Assembly: GCF_016718685.1 (NCBI RefSeq)
Contig: NZ_JADKCX010000012.1
Span: 52,808 to 116,807 of the forward strand
DNA: 64,000 bases
From: Haliscomenobacter sp.
Lineage (GTDB): Bacteria; Bacteroidota; Bacteroidia; Chitinophagales; Saprospiraceae
Reading direction: 5' to 3'
The position numbers and the translations under genes are program-made. Positions 57,746 to 64,000 of the stretch are shown here, in pieces; within the stretch, counting starts at the first letter, position 1, and every line of letters starts with the position of its first letter. Under the pieces are notes generated by a model that worked only from the letters and a program-made list of their open reading frames with translations, made no database searches and was not told where the DNA came from.

Positions 57746-58810
57746 ATGCTTTATCAACCGACTTTAACCCGTTTTTCCTGGAGCACCTTGTTGCTCCTGT
57801 TGCTCTCACTAGGACTGGGTCTTTCCAGTTGCAATCTTGATGATGATGATGACGAAGACCCACTGGGTGATTGGGAACAAATCAAATCTGGCTTCCCGGG
57901 CGTTGGCCGCAATGCAGCGGTCAGTTTTACCATCGACAACATCACGTATGTTGGACTTGGCTTTGACGAAGATGGTGAGCGCCTCAGCGATTTCTGGGCC
58001 TACAATCCCGAACTGGGGTATTGGGACAACCTCGGGCGCCTCAGCACCGACAGCAATGCCCGTTTCCCCGGTTCAGGCCGCAACGGCGCCGTGGCTTTTG
58101 CCCTCAACGGCAAAGGTTACGTAGGCTTAGGCGACAACGACCAGGATTACCAAGCTGACTTTTACGAGTACAATCCGGGCACCCGCTCCTGGCGCAAACT
58201 GGCCGATTTTCCGGGCGGTGCTCGTCGGGGAGCCGTTGCTTTTGTCATTGGCGACAAAGCCTACGTCGGCACGGGCTACAACGACAACTACCTGGTGGAT
58301 TTTTGGAGTTACAACGCCACTAGCGATACCTGGGAACCCGTGCGGGACTTTGGAGGCTCAAAGCGTGAAGCCGCCACCGCAGTTGTCTTCAACGGAAAAG
58401 CCTACGTAGGTTTTGGCAACAACAATGGGATTGCCCAAAAGAACCTGTACGTTTTTGATCCGCAACAAAATTCCTGGACAGAGATTGAAAGCCTCGATGA
58501 CGACGACGAGGATCAGGAAAACCTGGAAGCCCGCATTTCCGCAAGTGCATTTGTGCTCGGCAATCGGATTTTCTTCTTTGGCGGCAGCACGGGCGGCTAC
58601 TACCAGGGCGATATTTGGGCTTACGATCCTGCGCTGGACACCTGGACGGAACACACGGCCTTGACGGACGACTGCGGTTCAGCCCGAGCAACGACGATTG
58701 CCTTTGCGCACAATGGCGTCGGCTACGTCACCACAGGTACAGGCGGCGCAGGTCGTTTTGACGATTTGTGGGTTTTTTCACCGGATGTGGAGCAGGTGGA
58801 TTGTGACTAA
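57746..58810 (+). CDS. Kelch-repeat lipoprotein
   Basis: Lipoprotein (LGLGLSSC then DDDDDEDP) of 354 residues made of six kelch repeats, each with a phrase like RNGAVAFALNGKGYVGLGDN, RRGAVAFVIGDKAYVGTGYN, REAATAVVFNGKAYVGFGNN, then DFWSYNATSDTWEPV. It folds as a beta-propeller, probably surface-exposed, and starts 6 bases after the DUF4270 gene. The C-terminus RFDDLWVFSPDVEQVDC recurs as an isolated fragment at 62411. No catalytic residues of galactose oxidase are visible. Confidence 0.9.
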   Translation: MLYQPTLTRFSWSTLLLLLLSLGLGLSSCNLDDDDDEDPLGDWEQIKSGFPGVGRNAAVSFTIDNITYVGLGFDEDGERLSDFWAYNPELGYWDNLGRLSTDSNARFPGSGRNGAVAFALNGKGYVGLGDNDQDYQADFYEYNPGTRSWRKLADFPGGARRGAVAFVIGDKAYVGTGYNDNYLVDFWSYNATSDTWEPVRDFGGSKREAATAVVFNGKAYVGFGNNNGIAQKNLYVFDPQQNSWTEIESLDDDDEDQENLEARISASAFVLGNRIFFFGGSTGGYYQGDIWAYDPALDTWTEHTALTDDCGSARATTIAFAHNGVGYVTTGTGGAGRFDDLWVFSPDVEQVDCD

Positions 58811-59265
58811 AAGATATTCCAAGAGAGGGTTAAGTTTGCTGACAACGGAATGGACTCCGTTTTCCTTCGGCAAATTTGGATGGCATCGCGTAGGAGCGGT
58901 GCCATCGTTTTTTAGTTTTTCGATTGCCTTTGCAATTCAAGGTTTTATTGAATTTCTTCTTCTACACATTTCTTTTCATTAACGGTTTACAGTTTGCCGC
59001 AGTGGGGGATTTTTAAACGGCTCATTAAAAGTTCCAAATGTTTGTCTTAGCACAAATGCTTATGAGAATTCCGTCAGCCGCCATATTGCCAAACCGATGT
59101 TGGCGGTAGTGTTTTTTGTCCTCGGTTAGTCTGCCTTGTTAAATTCTTCCTCCAAAATTCCATAAAAATAGTTGTCTTTCCATTGTCCTCTGATTGGTAA
59201 CTTTTTTTTTTCATTCCACTCGTGTCATACCTACTTTTCAAGAACTTTGATTGAAGCAATATTCT
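58811..59265. other. Gap without a supported gene
   Basis: About 455 bases with no gene I can support. A 61-codon minus-strand frame at 59074-59259 has no recognisable family. The sequence is AT-rich and marks the left edge of an accessory segment. Confidence 0.5.
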
Positions 59266-59454
59266 TCAACTTGAAGCCTGCTTTTGTTCCTCAGTGCTTT
59301 CTTTTAAAGCCTTTAAGCGTAAGGCTCTGAACTCTGCTTCAATAGTCTCTTTTTCCAGCTCATCCAAATCGGCTGGAAACACGTAGCCTTCAACAATCTC
59401 CTGATCAGTGAATTGTTTGCTCAACTCCCGATAGATTTTTTCGTTATTTTTCAT
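59266..59454 (-). CDS. Small antitoxin-like protein
   Basis: About 62 residues from ATG 59454 (MKNNEKIYRELSKQFTDQEI). The phrase VEGYVFPADLDELEKETIEA then EFRALRLKALKESTEEQ resembles a small acidic helical family found in Bacteroidota toxin-antitoxin-like loci, where longer members add a helix-turn-helix domain. It overlaps the GNAT gene by 11 bases. A frameshift near the end could hide further residues (an alternative frame reads RLQVEEYCFNQ). Role inferred from size, overlap and partner. Confidence 0.5.
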   Translation of the reverse strand: MKNNEKIYRELSKQFTDQEIVEGYVFPADLDELEKETIEAEFRALRLKALKESTEEQKQASS

Positions 59455-59915
59455 CTCCAAGGTATTGGTCAATGACACGTTTTGATTGTTCATGCGCTAA
59501 CGCTAGCAGTCTTCCATACTGGCGAAACCCATATTTTTTTTGGTACAAATCAATCAACCTGGTCTTTGGCAACAAAGAAACAAAGCCTTCGTATCCTTTT
59601 CGAAGGCAATACCGCAAGCAAAGCCAATCAAACAACCAGCGATGTGATCCAAGGTTTCCTTGACCTACCTGCTCTTTGATTACCTCAATCAGGCTGATGT
59701 GAATTCTCAGTTCTGCCGGATGATCAATCAAAGAGAGTAAACCTAAATTTTGTTTCTTGACCCTTCAAGCAGATTTTATACACCTCATGCTCTTCTTCAA
59801 GCGACCAGTCAAATACAAAACCTTTTCCTTTCTTTATCTTATTAAAGTCCTTAGGCTCTAGCGCTACGATGCTTGCTTCGACTAACTCACCAGAAAGTAG
59901 GTCTAATAGTTTCAT
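59444..59915 (-). CDS. GNAT-like acetyltransferase (one frameshift)
   Basis: About 157 residues from ATG 59915 (MKLLDLLSGELVEASIVALE). An indel in the A/T runs at 59745-59751 splits it; repair gives KGQETK|LGLLSLIDHPAELRIHI. The C-terminal part (GSHRWLFDWLCLRYCLRKGY, then EGFVSLLPKTRLIDLYQKKY, GFRQYGRLLAL) has the GNAT feature of a mid-domain strand followed by the LxxLYxKxGF-like acceptor loop. The pair with a small overlapping protein suggests a toxin-antitoxin-like unit; known GNAT toxins acetylate aminoacyl-tRNA, but that is not shown here. Confidence 0.6.
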
Positions 59916-60311
59916 CTTTCTTTGCTTCAAGCAGCAGTGTTATTGCAAAATATCGTAAATTTTATTTACTGAATCAATAATTTTTTGAGATTTTTGAGTT
60001 ACACCGAACTCTTGCACTACCGCAACTACCCCTCCTCTACCCCGCTCATTGCCGCAGTAGCTATTGACGGCAATGAGCTTAAAGCTACAGGAAAATACGT
60101 AAATAATGCATCGAAATTGCCCTATTTTTTTTGAGACAGTGTGCAAAAAGACCTGAACGATTGGCGAGCGTTGGCGGAAGGGACTGTTTTTTAGTGTTCG
60201 GGAACAATTGGTAAATAGCGGGGAAACATCGCCTAGCTTCTCGCACTCCTTCGCTCCTATCTTTGTATCATCAAAACGAACAAAATTCTTTCAAACTTAA
60301 AATTGAAAAAA
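59916..60311. other. Gap without a supported gene
   Basis: About 400 bases. A 68-codon minus-strand frame ends just upstream of the GNAT gene but shows no recognisable family. Nothing else is visible. Confidence 0.45.
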
Positions 60312-60840
60312 ATGACACACTTCACTGTCCCAACCAGAAGCGAGGTTTCCGAGCAACCAAGCCATTTTTGACAACGCCAAAGGCCTCGGCTTTGGCCCAA
60401 TCTCTACGCTACCTTTGCCTAAATGATACAGCGCTGGGCGTTACCACTTACCTCCAAAACCGCAAGTACCCTGCGCGCCAAGGAAAGGGAGGTCATCAAC
60501 CTCGTGGTTAATAAGTGAACGGAATGCCTTTACTGTCTGGTGCCCACTGCTTTGGGCAAGATGAATGGCTTACAGACAGGCAAATCCTCGAAATCCGTAG
60601 CGCTGAGGTAAGTTTTGACGCCAAATTGGATGCGCTTGCCAAATTCGGGAAAGATGCTACCATCAAGCGGGGCGAAGCCCTCTGCCGAAGTGGTCGAAAA
60701 CCTCTTGCCGCAGGCTACAACAAAGCCAACCTGATAGACATCCTCATCATCATCGGCACTACAAAATCATTTCCAACTTCCTGCATGGGTGACCCAAATT
60801 CCGATTGACTTCCCAGTAGCGCAGCCCTTGGGAGAAGTTA
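60312..60840 (+). pseudogene. Decayed AhpD-like peroxidase / carboxymuconolactone decarboxylase
   Basis: Reading across frames recovers a single ~170-residue protein: MTHFTVPTRSEVSEQ, AIFDNAK, LQNR, AKEREVINLVV, then the active-site region EVNGCLYCL-AHTALGKMNG (CxxC), RSAEVSFDAKLDALAKF, KANLIDILIIIG and PIDFPVAQPLG. At least six indels are needed, far denser than elsewhere in the window. This is a carboxymuconolactone-decarboxylase-type peroxidase-related protein. Either true decay or very poor sequence could explain it; the stop position is uncertain. Confidence 0.7.
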
Positions 60841-61047
60841 CGTGTTTCGTTTTTAAAAGGCGCCCGGTTTGGGGTGCTTTGTTCTTTAGGAAAAATTGGT
60901 AAACATTTATGGAAAATTGGTAAGTGATGATTGGGGGGCACTTTTCGAGGTAGCTTTGTGTCAACCAACCAAGTCTAATCTGACTCCTAGCTGTCAATTC
61001 ATCACTCATCATTTCACCACTCACCCTATTTCCATATCCGACCAAAA

Positions 61048-61443
61048 TCAACATCGAAGCCTGCCTTGGGCTACCAGTCCATCATCTCCAATAGTCGACA
61101 CTCCATCGTGGGCGATGAACCCTCACAGCAAGGGCACCGACCAGGAGTTTCGCCTGAAGACCTCCTTCTTTCTGCGTTGGCTTCCTGCCAAGGTAGCGAC
61201 CGTGCCTTTTATCGCCCGCAAAAAGGGCTGGACGGTACGGGACGTAGACGCAAGGTGGAAATGTATGTGAAGCGCAACCCCGACCGCAGCCTCTCTACCA
61301 CGGTAACGGTGCAAATGGAAATTGAGGGCGACCTGAGTGCCGAACACGGGCCGAACTACTGCGAAGCCGATAATTGCTACGTCCACCGCATGATAAAGGC
61401 GAATGGACAATTGAAAATGCGGTACCTTTCGGAGAAACAGTAG
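61048..61443 (+). pseudogene. Decayed OsmC family protein
   Basis: Combining two frames gives GYQSIISNSRHSIVGDEP, GVSPEDLLLSALASC (first peroxidatic Cys), KKGWTVRDVDARWKCM, YVKRNPDRSLSTTVTVQMEI and ADNCYVHRMIK (second Cys), the complete OsmC/Ohr-type plan. Three or more indels interrupt it. OsmC proteins detoxify organic hydroperoxides; together with the AhpD-like and AraC remnants it marks a former peroxide-response operon. Confidence 0.7.
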
Positions 61444-61450
61444 AAGCCTG

Positions 61451-62310
61451 ATGCGCTACGAATACCACGACCCAGCCTCTGGCGGTCAACTTCTGATGAC
61501 GACAGACGAACCTGACTTTGCCCGTTACTTCTTTAGGGAACGCAACAAGCTGTTCAATGCCCTCGTCTGGAACCGAGGCGAGGCACAATCGCTGACCATT
61601 GACGAGCTGCGTTTTGAGGTGCCTGCCAACGCTTTTTTTGCGCTCAACGTCAGTCATTCCTTCCGCGTAAACGGTCGGAGGATGCGGTGATTTGGCAGGT
61701 TTCAGGGGAGTTTACTATCATCGTCACGCGACGCGGAGGTGTCCTGCTCGGGCTGCTGTTCTGGGATGGCGGGAGGGCGAGCCGATTTGGATGAAAAGAT
61801 ATCCGGAGCTTCGGACTGGTCATGGAGGTTTTTAAAGAAGAATTTCAAAACCGGGACAATATTCGGGGAGAAATGTTGAGGGGTCTTGCTGAAAAGAGCT
61901 CATCATCAAACAGACCCGCCTGGTAAAAAACACAAGCCCCACGCCGACGTTCTTTCTGTAAACGAACTGGACACCCGTTCGTCAGTTCAATATGTTGGTA
62001 GAAAATCATTACAAGCACCTGCACCAGGTGCAGGAATACGCCAACCTGATGTTCAAGTCGCCCAAGACCCTGAGCAATCTTTTTGCAAAGTACAGCGAAA
62101 AAACACCCTTGCAAGTGATCAGTGAGCGCATCTTCCTTCGAAAGCAAGCGGTTTGCTGCTCTACACCGACAAGCCGCCGGGAAATCGGCTACGATCTGGG
62201 CTTCGGGAGGCGGGAAGTCACATTTTTAGCCGTTTTTCAAAAAAATGGTAGGAAGTCCGTCGGAATTTAAGCGGTCATTTGAGGCTGGAAGAAAGGTCAA
62301 CAATGAATAA
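61451..62310 (+). pseudogene. Decayed AraC family transcriptional regulator
   Basis: Fragments in three frames assemble to an AraC-type regulator: N-terminal cupin (DELRFEVPANAFFALNVSHS), a linker (PELR.VMEVFKEEFQNRD) and a C-terminal double helix-turn-helix (HLHQVQEYANLMFKSPKTLS, NLFAKYSEKTPLQVISERIF, REIGYDLGF, FKKMVGKSPSEFKRSF). The stop is at 62308-62310. It probably regulated the peroxidase and OsmC genes just upstream. Confidence 0.7.
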
Positions 62311-62410
62311 ATGCGTTTTATGACAATCAAAAAGTTTGAGATTGATAAGGGCGTTTATATTTTGAGGAAAGCAATTTGACCGTTCAATTTCATGCTCATC
62401 CAGTAATAGC

Positions 62411-62468
62411 CGTTTTGACGATTTGTGGATTTTTTTTACCGGGCGTGGAGCAGGTGGATTGTGCTTAA
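62411..62468 (+). pseudogene. Orphan 3' end of a kelch lipoprotein gene
   Basis: 58 bases about 88% identical to the last bases of the kelch gene (58752-58810); read with one T removed from the T8 run it encodes RFDDLWIFLPGVEQVDCA and stops, against RFDDLWVFSPDVEQVDCD in the full gene. Differences at several sites show it is a paralogue, not an exact copy. No other kelch sequence is nearby, so this is the remnant of a second, mostly lost kelch gene. Confidence 0.75.
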
Positions 62469-62472
62469 GCAC

Positions 62473-62523
62473 TTTTTTGTCAGGATAGATGGCTAATCCA
62501 TTCATCCTGACCTGACAAAAAAC
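62473..62523. terminator. Hairpin with flanking T and A runs
   Basis: GTCAGGATAGATGG (62479-62492) pairs with CCATTCATCCTGAC (62498-62511), 12 of 14 bases, with a run of T before and A after the stem; a perfect palindrome GTGCTTAAGCAC sits at 62461-62472. Probably the terminator of the lost kelch gene; it could work in either direction. Confidence 0.55.
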
Positions 62524-62544
62524 TATCTTTATCGCTGTTCCTAA

Positions 62545-63602
62545 ATGAACCTACACAATGCCGAAAACCCGCATCGTATTGCATCACGTTCTGGCCTGGG
62601 CTATATTTTTTTTTCGCTGCCTATTCTTTCCATTTGGTCTGGATCAGCAGAGGTCATCAAGCTACCCCGGCCACCCAGTCTGTTTTGGGTCAGCAGTTTG
62701 TTACAAATCTTGATTTTTTACCTGAATGCGTATTGGCTGATGCCAAATTTGTTTTTGAAAAAAAAATATTGGATCTATAGCTTGAGCATCCTGGCAATAC
62801 TGATCCTGAGGGCCTTGATTTTATACTGTTTGCCTTTTCCTGAGATGCCTGATTTTGGAAGACGCCCACCTTTCACAAATAGGGATTTTATCCCCATACG
62901 CGGGGCTTTTTTATTTTTCTCCGGCTTGGTTACGATCGTACTTAGCTCAGGGTTTAGGATTTTATTGAACACCGCCACAACGAGCAATTGTACAAGGGCG
63001 CGAAACTACCAGCCTGCTCCGAATTGCGGTTTTGCGCTCCCAAATCCAGTCCGCATTTTTTGTTCAATGTATTGAACAGCCTCACGGCTTTAGCGCGCAA
63101 AAAATCCGATCTCTTGGAGCCTTCACTTTTGAAATTGTCGGAATTGATGCGATACACGATTTACGAAACCGACCAGGATTTTATCCCGCTCAAAAGTGAA
63201 ATTGACTACATTCAAAGCTACATCAATTTGCAGCAAATGCGCTTTGATGAAAACATCCGCCTGTGGATCAATATGGACGAAGCAAGGATCCAACATCAAC
63301 AAATTGCGCCGATGCTGTTGATTCCTTTGATTGAAAACGCGTTTTAAATACAGCACCCAGGTACTGGATGCTCCTTACATCGAGTTGAGTCTGTACTTGA
63401 CCGGGAAGATCGCCTGGTTTTAGCCCTCAAGAACAGTTGCACACCAACAGTTTACCAAGATGAGTCAGAAAACCCTTCTGCTGCAGGATTGGGGTTGAAT
63501 AACCTACAAAGACGTCTGGAGTTGATTTACCCTCATCGATTTCAATTCAAGGCCCAACGATTAGGAAATGAATTTATGGTAGCACTGGAAATTGACTTGT
63601 AA
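62545..63602 (+). CDS. LytS-type sensor histidine kinase (about five frameshifts)
   Basis: About 353 residues after repair: three or four membrane segments in the first 140 residues (YIFFSLPILSIWSG, ILIFYLNAYWLMPNLFL, AILILRALILYCL, GAFLFFSGLVTIVLSSGF), then a His_kinase domain LRSQIQPHFLFNVLNSLTAL (phospho-His) and IPLIENAFKYSTQV (N-box), ending GLGLNNLQRRLELIYPHRFQ and VALEIDL. Single-base shifts lie at about 62979, 63030-63033, 63050, 63342-63345 and 63403-63405. Every block matches the family once corrected. It precedes its regulator by 35 bases. Confidence 0.85.
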
Positions 63603-63637
63603 GCACCACTTTTTATGCAAAAAATACCCATGTAAAA

Positions 63638-64000
63638 TGAAATGCATCATCGTAGACGACGAGCCACTTGCGTTAGATTTGTTGGAAGACAACCTGCTAC
63701 ACGTCCCTTTTATCACCAACGTCGGTCGGTGTAAAAACGCCTTCGAAGCCATCCGCGCCATTCACGAGCACCAACCCGATCTCATTTTTCTCGACATCCA
63801 GATGCCTGGGTTGGATGGCATGTCTTTCGTTAAATCTTTAAGCCAGCCTCCTTTGATCGTATTCGTAACCGCACACAAACATTATTCGCTGGAGAGTTAT
63901 GACCTCAACGCCCTTGATTATCTGGTAAAACCCGTGAGTTTCGAGGGCTTTTTCAAAGCCTGCACCAAAGCCCAGGAATCACACCAACTCCGTCAACGCG
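63638..64000 (+). CDS. LytTR-family response regulator (3' partial)
   Basis: First 121 residues of a receiver domain running off the window: IIVDDEPLALDLL (acidic pocket), DLIFLDIQMPGLDG (phospho-Asp ~54), FVTAHKHY (Thr) and DYLVKPVSFEGFF (Lys). The placement right after a LytS-type kinase and the closeness to such receivers imply a LytTR output domain beyond the edge. Confidence 0.9.

Noticed and set aside
59074..59259. 61-codon minus-strand frame
   Set aside because: Low-information sequence with no recognisable domain or signal; not in a convincing operon.
59940..60146. 68-codon minus-strand frame upstream of the GNAT gene
   Set aside because: No recognised family and no supported start. 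A fragment of a decayed gene is possible but cannot be shown.
60759..61054. Minus-strand frames near 60.8-61.0 kb
   Set aside because: They run antisense through the decayed peroxidase and OsmC genes and read as shadows.
58811..62410. Insertion sequence or transposon explaining the kelch-tail duplication
   Set aside because: No transposase, no terminal inverted repeats and no short target-site duplication that I could see; the repeated segment is a diverged coding end, not a transposon end.

Overview
The window looks like a chromosomal segment of a Bacteroidota bacterium, most plausibly from the Saprospiria (Haliscomenobacter/Lewinella-like). This rests on gene content: T9SS sorting-domain proteins, a PorE-like TPR/PD40/OmpA protein, GLPGLI, DUF4270, DUF5723 and BACON families, several TonB-dependent receptors with carboxypeptidase-like N-termini, LytS/LytTR two-component systems, and promoter elements of the TAnnTTTG type. 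I saw no rRNA, tRNA, CRISPR array, phage genes or intact insertion sequence.

Layout. 0-10 kb: a TonB receptor cut by the window edge with its partner lipoprotein, TerC, the PorE-like protein, a D-aminoacylase-type amidohydrolase, and a second TonB receptor preceded by a perfect DtxR-type palindrome. 10-15 kb: fatty-acid beta-oxidation (FadJ/FadB-like enzyme plus thiolase) and a GH30 glycosidase. 15-20 kb: a GLPGLI / outer-membrane protein / TlpA-type thioredoxin operon. 20-30 kb: GH95 fucosidase, dienelactone hydrolase, two T9SS cargo proteins, HtrA protease and DapF. 30-36 kb: threonine aldolase with two bacterial-PH membrane proteins, a DUF5723 outer-membrane protein with an SH3 tail, and an unknown lipoprotein. 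37-38.8 kb: an AT-rich islet with xisH-xisI facing a small operon whose end product resembles effector-associated domain EAD11. 39-48 kb: a YncE/phosphoesterase fusion with its TonB receptor, a calcineurin-like phosphatase, fumarase and superoxide dismutase. 48-56 kb: small secreted proteins and a five-gene MacAB-like exporter plus LytS/LytTR operon. 56-64 kb: a DUF4270 and kelch lipoprotein pair, a decayed region (GNAT/small-protein pair, peroxidase, OsmC and AraC remnants, an orphan kelch-gene tail), then a second LytS/LytTR system running off the end.

Three window-wide patterns stand out. (1) At least ten intergenic long hairpins, built from short degenerate words in several sequence families, each lie just downstream of a stop codon. 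(2) More than fifteen genes carry single-base frameshifts, mostly in homopolymers, that restore fully conserved proteins when corrected; this looks like uncorrected long-read sequence rather than mass gene decay, and spans are given here for the corrected genes. (3) Sequence around 38 kb and 59-62 kb differs in composition and content from the conserved metabolic backbone, and these are the likeliest places for accessory or conflict-related genes.
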